Shown one piece after another: positions 8,024 to 16,667 of a stretch of DNA of 38,335 nt. Numbering within the stretch: the stretch's first letter is position 1; each line of letters opens with the position of its first letter. A program made the translations under genes and the position numbers. Below the pieces are notes generated by a model, which was not told the DNA's origin, did not search any database, and saw nothing but the letters and a program-made list of their open reading frames with translations. The stretch is taken from positions 1 through 38,335 of the forward strand of contig CANAQK010000013.1 in assembly GCA_947363605.1 (NCBI GenBank), read 5' to 3'. The DNA comes from an uncultured Clostridia bacterium. Its GTDB lineage: Bacteria; Bacillota; Clostridia; Oscillospirales; Ruminococcaceae.

Positions 8024-8719
8024 TCAAGCAAGCTCTTCGTCTTCGAAATCCAGCAATTCCTCCGGCAGGGGATGCTGGTAATCCAGCATCACGCTTTCCT
8101 GATCGCAGCCATAAGGGAGCGGGGTAAACACTTCCGCCAGCTGGTTATTCCCCCAAAGCGAAGCGTTCACCAGAACAGTATAGCCCTTTCCGGCGTCCAC
8201 CTGCCAGCCATGATCCGGCCGTTTCGGAAGCCCGCATTTGGATAAGAACCAGGAAATGACCCCTGCATGGGTAATCACTGCCGCTTCGGTCACCCGGGCT
8301 CTCATCATATCCCGGATCACCCTGTCAAAGCCCTGGACCACCCGCTCCCGGAACTGCCCCATTTCCTCCGCGCCTTCCGGAACCACATCCTGTGCATTTT
8401 CCAGCCATTCCCGATAGCTGGCGTTGTCCAGCAGTTCCTCCGCCGTCTTATTCTCAAATTCACCGAAATGATATTCCCGCAGTTCTTCTACTGCAATCGG
8501 GGTGATTTCCGGATAAAGCAGCCGGGCAGTTTCCAGACAGCGCTTCAGCGGGCTGGAATACACCCGGCCCACGCCGGGATATTCATACTCCTTTTGAAGG
8601 GAAAGCAGGGACACGGCGCCTTCTTCACAGAGGTCCAGATCTGTTGTGCCGATATAGCGGCCATCCAGGTTTGCCTGGGTAAGCCCGTGCCTGATCAAAT
8701 AAAGCTTGTAGGTTCGCAT
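8024..8719 (-). CDS. Histidine phosphatase family protein (phosphoglycerate mutase-like)
   Basis: The 231-aa product carries the RHG motif near the N-terminus (LYLIRHGLTQANLDGRYIG, His11 as predicted phospho-acceptor), VYSSPLKRCLETARLL near 53-68, the acidic ELREYHFGEFENKT near 80 and the second catalytic His in AAVITHAGVISWFL near 148. The family includes phosphoglycerate mutases, alpha-ribazole phosphatases and broad phosphatases. The length and ELREYHFGEFENKT segment fit the CobC/GpmB-like group, but no cobalamin genes are near, so the substrate is open. It is predicted cytoplasmic. The gene is flanked by the family E repeats downstream and an imperfect CCGCC..GGCGG palindrome in its 5' region. 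Confidence 0.88.
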   Translation of the reverse strand: MRTYKLYLIRHGLTQANLDGRYIGTTDLDLCEEGAVSLLSLQKEYEYPGVGRVYSSPLKRCLETARLLYPEITPIAVEELREYHFGEFENKTAEELLDNASYREWLENAQDVVPEGAEEMGQFRERVVQGFDRVIRDMMRARVTEAAVITHAGVISWFLSKCGLPKRPDHGWQVDAGKGYTVLVNASLWGNNQLAEVFTPLPYGCDQESVMLDYQHPLPEELLDFEDEELA

Positions 8720-8889
8720 TGGTCCTTTGCCGCCCCCTTCCGGAAGGCGGATCCTTTCTTCTATTCTTTGATGTATGGATTTTCCCTCTTATTTCCAGAA
8801 AAAGCGCCCTCTCTTCCCGCGAAACCGGAGCTTTTTCCCTCATACGGCCATTTTTTTAGTAAAAAAACAAAAAACCGATCAAAAACGGC

Positions 8890-8932
8890 TTTACAAATAG
8901 TAACCCATATACTATAATTTACTTTACGTTAA
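8890..8932 (+). promoter_or_regulatory. Promoter of the XRE regulator gene with possible operator
   Basis: TTTACA (8890-8895) and TATAAT (8913-8918) are 17 bases apart and lie just upstream of the regulator gene. A near-palindrome, TTTACGTTAA (8923-8932), falls just past the -10 box, where an autoregulatory XRE protein could bind. The promoter is read directly; the operator is inference. Confidence 0.6.
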
Positions 8933-8952
8933 TACAATTAGGAGGATGTTCA

Positions 8953-9630
8953 ATGAACGCGGATTTTCCCCGGATACTGACGCTTCTGCGTAAGGAGCGC
9001 GGGATCAGCCAGAAGCAAGCAGCCAGCGAACTGAATATTTCTCAGGCGCTGCTGTCACACTATGAAAAGGGAATCCGGGAATGCGGGCTTGACTTTGTCG
9101 TCCGTACTGCCGATTTTTACAACGTTTCCTGCGATTACCTTCTTGGGCGTTCCCCCGAACGGACCGGAGCCCAGCTCACTGTGGAGGACATCCCTGAAGC
9201 CGACGCGCAGGGAAAAGAGAACACGCTCAAAGGCAGTATCCTGCCGACACTGAATAAAAAGCTGATTTTCAACACACTGAATATTGTCTTTGATATGCTC
9301 CAGAACGTCAATGACAAAACCCTGACCTCTGAGATTTCCAGCTTCCTGAATCTGGCCGTATACCGCAGCTTCCGGGTGCTGTATGGGATGAACCCCAAAA
9401 ATGAACAAACCCTTTTCACCGTTTCCCCCGCTATGGCCCGCGCCAAAGCGCTGGCGGCGATGGCGATTTGCGAGGCCAGCGCGGCAGCGGCTCTCCAGGA
9501 CTTGAAATCTACGGCCGGAATAGCGGAAAAACTGTATATCTCCACGGAAACGCTCAGCCGGGATTATCCGCTCTTTACCACCTCGCTGCTGAACCTGATC
9601 AAAAACTCCGAATCCGTCATTGAAAAATAG
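8953..9630 (+). CDS. XRE-family helix-turn-helix transcriptional regulator
   Basis: The 225-aa product has an N-terminal Cro/C1-type HTH at about 6-65 (ILTLLRKERGISQKQAASEL, then LNISQALLSHYEKGIRECGL, then YNVSCDYLLGRS). A C-terminal helical region of about 150 residues follows, without a recognisable enzymatic or sensor domain, and may serve oligomerisation. Such two-part Firmicute proteins resemble SinR/Xre regulators controlling life-style genes. The ATG has AGGAGGATGTTCA in front. A consensus-like promoter lies 30-60 bases upstream, and the palindromic TTTACGTTAA suggests autoregulation. The next gene, a PAP2 phosphatase, is 110 bases downstream on the same strand; whether it is a target is unknown. 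Confidence 0.88.
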   Translation: MNADFPRILTLLRKERGISQKQAASELNISQALLSHYEKGIRECGLDFVVRTADFYNVSCDYLLGRSPERTGAQLTVEDIPEADAQGKENTLKGSILPTLNKKLIFNTLNIVFDMLQNVNDKTLTSEISSFLNLAVYRSFRVLYGMNPKNEQTLFTVSPAMARAKALAAMAICEASAAAALQDLKSTAGIAEKLYISTETLSRDYPLFTTSLLNLIKNSESVIEK

Positions 9631-9740
9631 CCTTCTTTATTTTAGCAAAGTTTTTCAAAAAAAGAAAGGCCTTTACCGGTTTAATCCCAAGGGATAAACT
9701 GAAAATTATATGAACAAATTCTGACTTTGGAGGGATCGTT

Positions 9741-10559
9741 TTGGAACAGCGCCGCAAAATACTCCTATTGCTGCTTATCCTTTGCTTTTTTTCTGCCCTA
9801 GCCATCCTGTTTGGGATCTATGACCTCCCGATTTCCCAATACATCGTCAATACCGCTTCCCCTTTCGGGCTGGGGATGGAGCTGCTGGGGATGCTGGTCG
9901 CTCCCTATCTGGTGGCTTCCTCCGGGATGGTGATTTTTTCGTACTGTCAAAAGCAGGCTGAGCTGAAGCACCGGCCGGCCGGGATGCTGCTGGGAGGGCT
10001 TCTGACTGCCGGAGGATTGGCCTATTCCGGCTGGATTTACGCGCAGGCTTCTCTCCTCATCTGTATAACAGCGGTGCTGCTCACTGGCATCGCCGCCGGC
10101 GCACTGGCTTATTACCTGCTTCCAAAATCCGCGGAGGAGCTTTGGGAATTTTTCCGGATCAGCGTCACTGGGGTTGTCTATATGGTGCTGGTACTGGTGG
10201 TTATCAACCTCTTCAAAGTTTTCTGGGGGAGGGTCCGCTTCCGGGAAATGGAGGGGGATTTCAGCCTGTTTTCCCCTTGGTTTCTGCCGCAGGGGATCAA
10301 TGGGCACCGATCCTTTCCTTCCGGCCACACCTCGAACGCTGCCACGCTCTATATCGTCACGATGTTCGCCCCGTTCTGCCGGAAGAACTGGAAAAGGGTG
10401 CTTTGCTACCTGATCCCGATCCTCTGGATTATGGTGATGGCCGTCAGCCGGGTGCTGGTCGGTGCCCACTTCGCCTCGGACGTTTTATTCGGCGCCGGGA
10501 TTTCGATCGCCTTATTTTATATTGCCCGCCGGTTCGTAAATCGGAAATGGATGCACTGA
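9741..10559 (+). CDS. PAP2-family membrane phosphatase
   Basis: The 272-aa product has about six transmembrane segments and a type-2 phosphatidic acid phosphatase signature: K159-x6-R166, PSGH at 193-196 and SR-x5-H-x3-D at 236-247. His196 and His243 are the expected catalytic residues. Family members dephosphorylate lipid phosphates such as phosphatidate or undecaprenyl pyrophosphate at the outer face of the membrane. The usual Pro after the first-motif Arg is Phe167 here. The start codon is TTG, chosen because GGAGGG lies about six bases upstream and no better ATG exists. A bidirectional terminator follows the stop. The substrate cannot be fixed; undecaprenyl pyrophosphate recycling is one reasonable possibility. 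Confidence 0.87.
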   Translation: MEQRRKILLLLLILCFFSALAILFGIYDLPISQYIVNTASPFGLGMELLGMLVAPYLVASSGMVIFSYCQKQAELKHRPAGMLLGGLLTAGGLAYSGWIYAQASLLICITAVLLTGIAAGALAYYLLPKSAEELWEFFRISVTGVVYMVLVLVVINLFKVFWGRVRFREMEGDFSLFSPWFLPQGINGHRSFPSGHTSNAATLYIVTMFAPFCRKNWKRVLCYLIPILWIMVMAVSRVLVGAHFASDVLFGAGISIALFYIARRFVNRKWMH

Positions 10560-10566
10560 TACATTC

Positions 10567-10594
10567 GAAAAAAGCAGGGTTTCCCCTGCTTTTT
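10567..10594. terminator. Bidirectional intrinsic terminator between PAP2 gene and xylB
   Basis: AAAAGCAGGG-TTTC-CCCTGCTTTT is a perfect stem with A-run on one side and T-run on the other. It lies in the 37-base gap between two convergent genes, so it can end transcription from both sides. Confidence 0.85.
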
Positions 10595-10596
10595 TA

Positions 10597-12126
10597 TTAT
10601 TCTTCCAACCCGGCCAGCTTCCGGTAAGATTCCGCCAGAGGGGGATACAGCCCCCGATAAACCTCATAAACGGCGTCGTACGCGGCAGAACGCGATTCAT
10701 CCGGGCAGCACTCCTGGGACGGCTTCACAATAGTACGGCAGGCCTCCTGCACGCTGGAGTATTCCCCTGCGGCCACCAAGGCCAGGATCGCCGCCCCTAA
10801 GGATGCCCCTTCGTTGGATTCCGGCATCTGGACAGGGCAATGATATACATCCGCCAGCATCTGCCGCCAAAGCGGGCTCTTTGCCCCGCCTCCGCAGGCC
10901 ATCATCCGGCTGGAGGTTACTCCCATCTCAGCCAGTACACCGGCACAGTCCCGCAGAGAATAGGATACCCCCTCCAATACGGCGCGGATCAGATGCTTTT
11001 TCTCATGGATCGCGGATAATCCGAAGAAAACCCCACGCGCATTCGGATCCAGGTGAGGGGTACGCTCCCCCATCAGATAGGGCAGATAGAGCAGCTTTCC
11101 TGCGCCAATCGGGACATCTGCCGCCATCCGGTCCAGAAGGGCATAGCTGTCGATCCCTTCCTGCTCAGCTTGGGCGGTTTCCTCAGTACAGAGGGTATCC
11201 CTCAGCCATTTCATGGACAGCCCAGCCGCCTGGGTTACGCCCATTACGTGCCATTCGCCCGGGACCGCACAGCAGAAGGTATGTACCCGGCCCTGGGGAT
11301 CCAGCTTCATCTGGGAGGTGTGGGCAAACAGCACCCCGCTGGTACCAATCGTCGTGAAGGCACGGCCATCCTCGACCACACCGGTCCCGACAGCTGCCGC
11401 CGCATTGTCCCCAGCCCCGCCGGCCACCAGCGTCCCTTCCGCCAGCCCGGTTTGTGCAGCCGCTTCCGAGGTCACCCGGCCAGTGATCTCGGCTGATTCG
11501 TAGACCTTCCCCAGCATCCCTTCAGTCAGGGAAAGCCCCTCCAGGATCTCCGGCGACCAGCACCGTCCGGCAATATCCAGCAGCTGCATCCCGGAGGCAT
11601 CGGAAACCTCTGTCGCAAATTCCCCGGTCAGCCGGTAACGGATGTAATCCTTCGGCAGCAGGATCTTCCGGACCTTTGCCCAGATTTCAGGCTCATGCTT
11701 CTGCACCCACAAAATTTTTGCGGCAGTGAAACTGGCAATCGCCGGATTCGCTGTAATGGCAATCAGCTTTTCACGGGTGAACCGCCGGGTCAGTTCCTCG
11801 GCCTCCGCGCCGGTACGGGAGTCACACCACAAAATGGCAGGGCGCAGCACCTCGCCCTCCTCATCCAGCAGCACCAGACCGTGCATCTGTCCAGAAAGCC
11901 CCAGCCCGGCAACCTCCTGCGCGGAAACCCCGCTCTCCCCCAGGATCGCCCGCAGGGAAGCGGTGACGGCCTCCCACCAATCGGCAGGATCCTGCTCGGC
12001 ATACCCATTCTGCGGCTGGGAAAGCGGATATTCCGCGGTATGGCTCGCGATCAACCGGCCATCCCTTGAATAAAGCGCGGACTTGGTTCCCGAAGTGCCT
12101 ATGTCAATTCCTATTGCATAATTCAT
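10597..12126 (-). CDS. xylB: Xylulokinase
   Basis: The 509-aa FGGY kinase phosphorylates D-xylulose to xylulose 5-phosphate with ATP, feeding the pentose phosphate pathway. Marks include the phosphate-1 loop MNYAIGIDIGTSGTKSALY at the N-terminus, LGLSGQMHGLVLLDE near 75-89 (the QMHG typical of xylulokinases), ILWCDSRTGAEAEEL near 98, GAGDNAAAAVGTG near 232 and ACGGGAKSPLWRQMLADV near 410. It lies downstream of xylA in the same direction with a 331-base gap, unusually long, that holds a 12-bp stem-loop, a family A element and a family B remnant. These may reduce xylB expression relative to xylA. It is predicted cytoplasmic. Confidence 0.95.
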   Translation of the reverse strand: MNYAIGIDIGTSGTKSALYSRDGRLIASHTAEYPLSQPQNGYAEQDPADWWEAVTASLRAILGESGVSAQEVAGLGLSGQMHGLVLLDEEGEVLRPAILWCDSRTGAEAEELTRRFTREKLIAITANPAIASFTAAKILWVQKHEPEIWAKVRKILLPKDYIRYRLTGEFATEVSDASGMQLLDIAGRCWSPEILEGLSLTEGMLGKVYESAEITGRVTSEAAAQTGLAEGTLVAGGAGDNAAAAVGTGVVEDGRAFTTIGTSGVLFAHTSQMKLDPQGRVHTFCCAVPGEWHVMGVTQAAGLSMKWLRDTLCTEETAQAEQEGIDSYALLDRMAADVPIGAGKLLYLPYLMGERTPHLDPNARGVFFGLSAIHEKKHLIRAVLEGVSYSLRDCAGVLAEMGVTSSRMMACGGGAKSPLWRQMLADVYHCPVQMPESNEGASLGAAILALVAAGEYSSVQEACRTIVKPSQECCPDESRSAAYDAVYEVYRGLYPPLAESYRKLAGLEE

Positions 12127-12153
12127 TCCAAAAATTCCCCTTCCTGTCGATGG

Positions 12154-12182
12154 AAAGCGGCCTGTAGGATACAGGCCGCTTT
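12154..12182. promoter_or_regulatory. Strong stem-loop ahead of xylB
   Basis: AAAGCGGCCTGT and ACAGGCCGCTTT form a perfect 12-bp stem with a 5-base loop, starting 28 bases upstream of the xylB start codon. In the xylA-to-xylB direction it is not followed by a U-run, so it may act as an RNA-stability or attenuation structure rather than a classical terminator. This is inference. Confidence 0.5.
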
Positions 12183-12203
12183 TGGCTTTACACGAACTCT
12201 CAA

Positions 12204-12379
12204 TATAGTCGGCACACTTGAAAATCGGTGCCCGATTTTCAAGTCAGGCTTTGCCTGGCATAAAATGCGCTGTGCGCCGTCTATGAAGCCCTGCCGCATG
12301 GCCGCTTCGCGGCCCACTGCGGCATGATGCCGCAGTGTTGAAAAGAAGCATTGGCTTCTTTTCAAGTGCGTTGACTATA
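12204..12379. mobile_element. Family A MITE-like element, copy 2 (between xylA and xylB)
   Basis: A 176-bp full copy bounded by TATAGTC and GACTATA. A 13-bp hairpin with arms 12216-12228 and 12232-12244 lies next to the left end. A 12-bp hairpin with arms TTGAAAAGAAGC and GCTTCTTTTCAA lies next to the right end. Between are GGCCGC..GCGGCC and TGCGGCAT..ATGCCGCA stems. No coding capacity is seen. Confidence 0.82.
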
Positions 12380-12396
12380 AAAGAATCGCATTCTCT

Positions 12397-12460
12397 CATT
12401 GGGCTGCATTCTTCGGCCCGGCGGCGAAACCGCAGAGAACGCTGTCAATACTTTTCCTTA
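12397..12460. repeat. Family B remnant at the end of xylA
   Basis: ATTGGGCTGCATTC..CGGCCCGGCGGC and GCTGTCAATACTTTTC match internal modules of the longer family B copies at 26505 and 33537, with substantial divergence. The right end again runs into the TTA that is the stop codon of the gene on the minus strand, here xylA. Confidence 0.5.
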
Positions 12461-13777
12461 TTTCCCGAACAGAATATCGTTCACCAGTGCTTCCAGCATT
12501 TCCTGCCGTCCGCTGCGGTTGGAACGGACTTCGCCCAGCCCGAGCGCATAGGCCTCCAGCGACTCGAAGGTTGCCTTGCCGGAAACGATCTCCGCACCGA
12601 TCCCGCTTTCATAGCTGGAATAGCGTTCCCGGACAAAAGCATCCAAACGGCCGTCCTCGATCAGCTGAGCCGCTTTTTTCAAGCCGAGCGCAAACGCGTC
12701 CATCCCCGCAATATAGGAATAGGCAATATCGTCAAATCCGAAGGAAGCCCGGCGCGCTTTTGCGTCAAAGTTCAGGCCGCCGTTGACAAAGCCGCCTGCC
12801 TTCAGGACCTCATACATACAGAAGGTGGTGTCGTACAGGTTGGTCGGGAACTGGTCGGTATCCCAGCCCAGCAGCATATCGCCCTGGTTCGCGTCAATCG
12901 AGCCGAATACGCCGTTATCCCGCGCTACCCGCAGTTCATGCTGGAAGGTATGGCCAGCCAGGGTGGCATGGTTTGCCTCGATATTCAGCTTGAAGTCCTG
13001 ATCCAGACCGTATTTCCGCAGGAAAGCCAGCACCGTAGAAGCATCGAAATCATACTGGTGCTTGGTGGGTTCTTTCGGCTTAGGCTCGATATAGAAATCA
13101 CCGGTATAGCCGATCGAACGGCCATACTCGACCGCCATCCGCATCAGGCGTGCCATGTTGTCCAATTCCAGGCTGGTGTTGGTGTTCAGCAGGGTTTCAT
13201 AGCCCTCGCGGCCGCCCCAGAACACATAGCCCGTACCACCCAGCCGTTTGGTGACCTCAATCGCCTTTTTGATCTGGGCTGCTGCATAAGCGAACGCGTC
13301 CGCATTGCAGCTGGTACCGGCGCCATGCATATAACGGGGGTTGTTGAAGCAGTTCGCCGTGCCCCAAAGCAGCTTGATCCCGGTCTGTTTCATCTGTGCT
13401 TCAATCAGCCCGACAATTTCATCCAGGTTACGGTTGCTTTCCGCCAGGTCTTTCCCTTCCGGCGCGATGTCGCGGTCATGGAAGCAGAAATACTCAATCC
13501 CCAGCTTCTGCATCAGTTCAAAGGCTGCGGCAACCTTATTTTTATACACTTCCATAGGGGAATCCCCGCCAAAGCTTTTGTCCATCGTACCGGAGCCGAA
13601 AATATCCGTGCCCTCTGCGTCAATGGTGTGCCAGTAGGAAAGCGCGAACTTCAAATGCTCGCTCATCTTTTTCCCCAGGATTACTTCATCTTTGTTGTAG
13701 TGATGGAAGGAAAGCGGGTTTTTGGAGCCGGGGCCCTCATAACGGATGGCTGGGATTTCAGGAAAAAATTCTTTCAT
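12458..13777 (-). CDS. xylA: Xylose isomerase
   Basis: The 439-aa product interconverts D-xylose and D-xylulose with two divalent metal ions in a TIM barrel. It is the longer class II form typical of Firmicutes. Visible marks are [21 protein letters not shown] near 44, [12 protein letters not shown] near 97-108 with the catalytic His, [16 protein letters not shown] near 186, [18 protein letters not shown] with a metal-binding Glu, and [18 protein letters not shown]. The start has AAAGGA about ten bases upstream. The gene is preceded by the LacI-type regulator with a 50-base gap, so regulator, isomerase and kinase probably form one unit. No xylose transporter is in the window. Confidence 0.97.
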   Translation of the reverse strand: MKEFFPEIPAIRYEGPGSKNPLSFHHYNKDEVILGKKMSEHLKFALSYWHTIDAEGTDIFGSGTMDKSFGGDSPMEVYKNKVAAAFELMQKLGIEYFCFHDRDIAPEGKDLAESNRNLDEIVGLIEAQMKQTGIKLLWGTANCFNNPRYMHGAGTSCNADAFAYAAAQIKKAIEVTKRLGGTGYVFWGGREGYETLLNTNTSLELDNMARLMRMAVEYGRSIGYTGDFYIEPKPKEPTKHQYDFDASTVLAFLRKYGLDQDFKLNIEANHATLAGHTFQHELRVARDNGVFGSIDANQGDMLLGWDTDQFPTNLYDTTFCMYEVLKAGGFVNGGLNFDAKARRASFGFDDIAYSYIAGMDAFALGLKKAAQLIEDGRLDAFVRERYSSYESGIGAEIVSGKATFESLEAYALGLGEVRSNRSGRQEMLEALVNDILFGK

Positions 13778-13827
13778 GCAGGATACATCCTTTCTGATTT
13801 TTCAATTTGTATATTTAAACTAATTGA

Positions 13828-14853
13828 TTACTCTATGTTGTATCGAAGCTTCACTTCATTCTGGGTTAGCCTTTGCTTGGATTTCGGAAGCGTCTTTTGC
13901 GTTAAGAACCGGAACAGTGTCATCACCGACTCATAGCCCTGTTTTACCGGCTGCTGGCATACAGTGGCATTGATAAGCTTCCAGCGGAGGAAATTCTTCA
14001 CATCATCGGTGTCATCCACTGTAATAATTTTCAGTTTCCCCGCCAGGCCGGATTCCTCTACCGCCCGCAAGCCTCCTGCCACACCGCCTGCGCAAAAATA
14101 CAACGCGTCCGGCGGGTCCTCCCGGAGCAGCTCCCCGACTTGCTGATACGCCGAACGGTTATCATCCTCCGTTTCGATAATCGAAACCAGCCGGATCCGC
14201 GGATAATCCTGCTCCAGCACGGTGCGGAACCCTTCGATCCGCTGATTATGCCCCAGCATCCGGAAGGAGCCGGTCACAATGCTCACCCGCAGCTCGGATT
14301 GGGTCATCTGGCCAAGCAGTTCTGCGGCCGTCCGCCCGCTTTGCAAGTAATCACAGCCCACGAAGCAAAGCTTATCCAGCCCTGGGACATCCGTATTCAG
14401 AGCCACGATCCGGATCCCTGCGGCAGCCAATTCATTCAGGCGATCAATCACACGGGGGTCATTGATCGGGGTAATCACCAATCCCTCCGGCTTTTGTGCG
14501 GCAATCCGGTCGATCTCTGCCAGCTGTTCCTCCGGATTGTACCCGGTCAGCTCGGATTGGATCAAACTGACACCGAAGCTGCGAATCTCCCTTTCTGCCC
14601 GAGCGATCCCCCGCAGCACCTTATCGAAAAACGGGTTCCCCTTTGAATTGGTCAGCACCCCGATCTGTATCTTCCGCTGGGAATGGGCCAGCGCTTTCGC
14701 TACGGCATTCGGCTCATAATGGAGCTCCGCCGCGATTTCCCGCACCCGTTTGGCCACTTCAGGATTGATCCCCGACCTGTTATTCAGCGCGCGATCCACT
14801 GTCCCACGGGAAACCCCGGCAGCTTCTGCGATTTGTTTAATGGTTACCGCCAT
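13828..14853 (-). CDS. LacI/sugar-binding-type transcriptional regulator of the xylose locus
   Basis: The 341-aa product has an N-terminal LacI HTH (VTIKQIAEAAGVSRGTVDRALNN, about 3-25, plus the hinge-region HYEPNAVAKALAHSQ). A periplasmic-binding-protein-like sugar domain runs from about 60 to the end (IQIGVLTNSKGNPFFDKVLRGI, GLVITPINDPRVIDRLNELAA, ITVDDTDDVKNFL). It resembles repressors sensing a pentose. The start at 14853 gives GGAAGG six bases upstream; the in-frame ATG at 14859 lies directly against that ribosome binding site, and the longer frame to 14928 would include the promoter. It precedes xylA by 50 bases and probably represses its own operon until xylose or xylulose binds. The ligand is inferred from neighbours. 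Confidence 0.9.
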   Translation of the reverse strand: MAVTIKQIAEAAGVSRGTVDRALNNRSGINPEVAKRVREIAAELHYEPNAVAKALAHSQRKIQIGVLTNSKGNPFFDKVLRGIARAEREIRSFGVSLIQSELTGYNPEEQLAEIDRIAAQKPEGLVITPINDPRVIDRLNELAAAGIRIVALNTDVPGLDKLCFVGCDYLQSGRTAAELLGQMTQSELRVSIVTGSFRMLGHNQRIEGFRTVLEQDYPRIRLVSIIETEDDNRSAYQQVGELLREDPPDALYFCAGGVAGGLRAVEESGLAGKLKIITVDDTDDVKNFLRWKLINATVCQQPVKQGYESVMTLFRFLTQKTLPKSKQRLTQNEVKLRYNIE

Positions 14854-14875
14854 CGGCATCCTTCCTTTCGGATAC

Positions 14876-14887
14876 GTGCTCGCGCAC
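14876..14887. promoter_or_regulatory. Operator-like palindrome
   Basis: GTGC-TCGC-GCAC lies 12 bases downstream of the -10 box of the regulator-xylA-xylB promoter, where a LacI-type repressor would block transcription. It is short and only inferred to be the operator. Confidence 0.45.
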
Positions 14888-14898
14888 AATTTACCTTT

Positions 14899-14928
14899 AT
14901 TATAATCCTCCTCATCCGGTTTTGTCAA
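14899..14928 (-). promoter_or_regulatory. Promoter of the LacI-type regulator and xyl genes
   Basis: On the minus strand TTGACA (14923-14928) and TATAAT (14899-14904) are separated by 18 bases, a full consensus housekeeping promoter. It lies about 45 bases upstream of the chosen start codon and probably drives the regulator, xylA and xylB. Confidence 0.8.
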
Positions 14929-14955
14929 GAAAATTGTTCCTTTTCCTGCGAGGCG

Positions 14956-15124
14956 GTTTTATAAAAAGCAAGAATCCCCCCAGCGCGCTCTGCACGCCGA
15001 ATCGGGAGCCATGCATGATCCAGATGCGGGACTCCGCATCCCGCGTCCCGTCCCCTTTTCTTTGATCGGTCAAAGAAAAGGGGAGAAAAGAAGACAATGC
15101 TTCTTTTCAAGTGCGTGGACTATA
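14956..15124. repeat. Hairpin-rich element D sharing its right end with family A
   Basis: The right end, GCTTCTTTTCAAGTGCGTGGACTATA in effect, matches the right end of family A, but the rest differs. It holds GATGCGG..CCGCATC (15023-15040) and a 14-bp perfect stem made of TCCCCTTTTCTTTG and CAAAGAAAAGGGGA (15051-15084). The left boundary is uncertain. It lies between the clpX terminator and the regulator promoter. No gene is seen. Confidence 0.5.
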
Positions 15125-15149
15125 AAACTTGACCTTTTTTATAAAACAG

Positions 15150-15181
15150 GCAGGGACTGTTTCAGCCGAAACAGTCCCTGC
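15150..15181 (-). terminator. Intrinsic terminator after clpX
   Basis: GCAGGGACTGTTTC and GAAACAGTCCCTGC form a perfect 14-bp stem with an AGCC/GGCT loop. On the minus strand it follows the clpX stop by about 35 bases and is followed by CTGTTTTATAAAAAAGG. Confidence 0.8.
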
Positions 15182-15215
15182 TCAAAGAGAAAATACTTAT
15201 TCTGAAGGTTGCTTT

Positions 15216-16520
15216 TTAAAGATGCTTTTCGATGGATTCAATTGCTTCAGCCAGCTGTTTCCGCGGGCCGGTACGCTCCATCAGCTGGGCCGGATGTTCA
15301 CCCCGGACAGTCCCGCCATCCACCAGGATTTTGCCAACCTTATCCTCAGAAGGCACGGAGAACATCAGCTCTCCCAACACCTCTTCCAAAATGCCGCGCA
15401 GGCCCCGGGCGCCGGTTTTCCGCTCAATCGCCAGCTTGGCAATCTCAGCGTAAGCATCCCGGGTGAATTCCAGCTCTACATCATCCAGCCCGAAAACCGC
15501 CTGATACTGCTTCGCAAAGGCGTTTTTCGGCTCGGTCAGGACACGGATCAGCATTTCCTCATCCAGTTCCTCAAACACCGCCAGCACCGGCAGACGGCCA
15601 ACCAGCTCCGGGATCAGGCCGAACTTGACCAGATCATGCGGGATTACCTTCTGCATGATATTTTTCCGGGCCTTATCCCCTCGGGAAGGGATTTCCCCGC
15701 CGAAGCCCAGCGTGCCTTTTTCACCCCGGTCTGCAATCACCTTTTCGATCCCATCGAAGGCGCCGCCGCAGATGAACAGGATATTCTTGGTATTGACCTG
15801 GATAAATTCCTGGTTCGGATGTTTCCGCCCGCCCTGAGGCGGCACATTGGAAATAGTCCCCTCAATAATTTTCAGCAGGGACTGCTGTACCCCTTCGCCC
15901 GAAACATCCCGGGTAATCGAGGTGTTTTCCGATTTGCGGGCGATCTTATCAATCTCATCGATATAGATGATGCCATGCTCCGCCGCCTCCACATCGAAAT
16001 CTGCCGCCTGAAGCAGCCGGACCAGCACATTCTCGACATCATCGCCCACATAGCCGGCTTCGGTCAGTGTGGTGGCGTCCGCAATGGCAAAGGGAACATC
16101 CAGCACTTTGGCCAGCGTCTGGGCCAGCATGGTCTTGCCGACACCGGTCGGGCCCATCATCAGGATATTGCTTTTTTGCAGCTCCACGCCCAGCTCCTCG
16201 CCATGCTGGATCCGCTTATAGTGGTTATACACCGCGACGGCCAGCTTTTTCTTAGCATCGTCCTGCCCGATGACATAATCGTCAAAAATTTTCTTGATCT
16301 CGATCGGTTTCAGTACAACCATTTCTTCCGCCTGACCATGCCGGGATTTTCTTCGGGAAGGGGCCGCGGGAAAATCTTCATCGTCATGGATCATCTCATA
16401 ACAGAGGTTGACGCAATCATCACAGATAAATGCTCCGTTTGAATAAAGCAGACGGTAAACCTCATCCTCCCGCTTGCCGCAGAAGCTGCAGCGGGGTCTT
16501 TTCTCGTCATTGTTGGGCAT
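15216..16520 (-). CDS. clpX: ATP-dependent Clp protease ATP-binding subunit ClpX
   Basis: The 434-aa AAA+ unfoldase recognises tagged or unfolded proteins and threads them into ClpP. It has the N-terminal zinc-binding domain with Cys at 11, 14, 33 and 36 (CSFCGK..FICDDC), a Walker A GPTGVGKT, a Walker [12 protein letters not shown], and the sensor and C-terminal domain ending in the [17 protein letters not shown] helix. The start at 16520 matches the usual [15 protein letters not shown] beginning; an upstream frame reaches 16568 but has no support. The ribosome binding site is weak (AGGG eight bases away). It lies last in the tig-clpP-clpX order, 147 bases after clpP, and is followed by a strong terminator. 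Confidence 0.97.
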   Translation of the reverse strand: MPNNDEKRPRCSFCGKREDEVYRLLYSNGAFICDDCVNLCYEMIHDDEDFPAAPSRRKSRHGQAEEMVVLKPIEIKKIFDDYVIGQDDAKKKLAVAVYNHYKRIQHGEELGVELQKSNILMMGPTGVGKTMLAQTLAKVLDVPFAIADATTLTEAGYVGDDVENVLVRLLQAADFDVEAAEHGIIYIDEIDKIARKSENTSITRDVSGEGVQQSLLKIIEGTISNVPPQGGRKHPNQEFIQVNTKNILFICGGAFDGIEKVIADRGEKGTLGFGGEIPSRGDKARKNIMQKVIPHDLVKFGLIPELVGRLPVLAVFEELDEEMLIRVLTEPKNAFAKQYQAVFGLDDVELEFTRDAYAEIAKLAIERKTGARGLRGILEEVLGELMFSVPSEDKVGKILVDGGTVRGEHPAQLMERTGPRKQLAEAIESIEKHL

Positions 16521-16667
16521 CTTCCGCACCCTGCCTTTCTGCTGTCGGGGATATCCCCCTGTCAGCACTTGTTCTTTGATACTTGCCGATGTCCTTACGG
16601 TAGACTTTTTGCCAGTGAAAAAGCCCCCTGGGATTTAAACAGGCCGTTCACTCCCTCACAGCCAGGT

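Noticed and set aside
12335..13936. Long open frame on the plus strand opposite xylA
   Set aside because: It is the antisense shadow of a clear xylose isomerase gene and begins inside a family A element.
14854..14928. Longer LacI-type regulator starting at 14928
   Set aside because: It would translate through the consensus promoter and operator; the ATG at 14853 has a well-spaced ribosome binding site and the usual start of the HTH.
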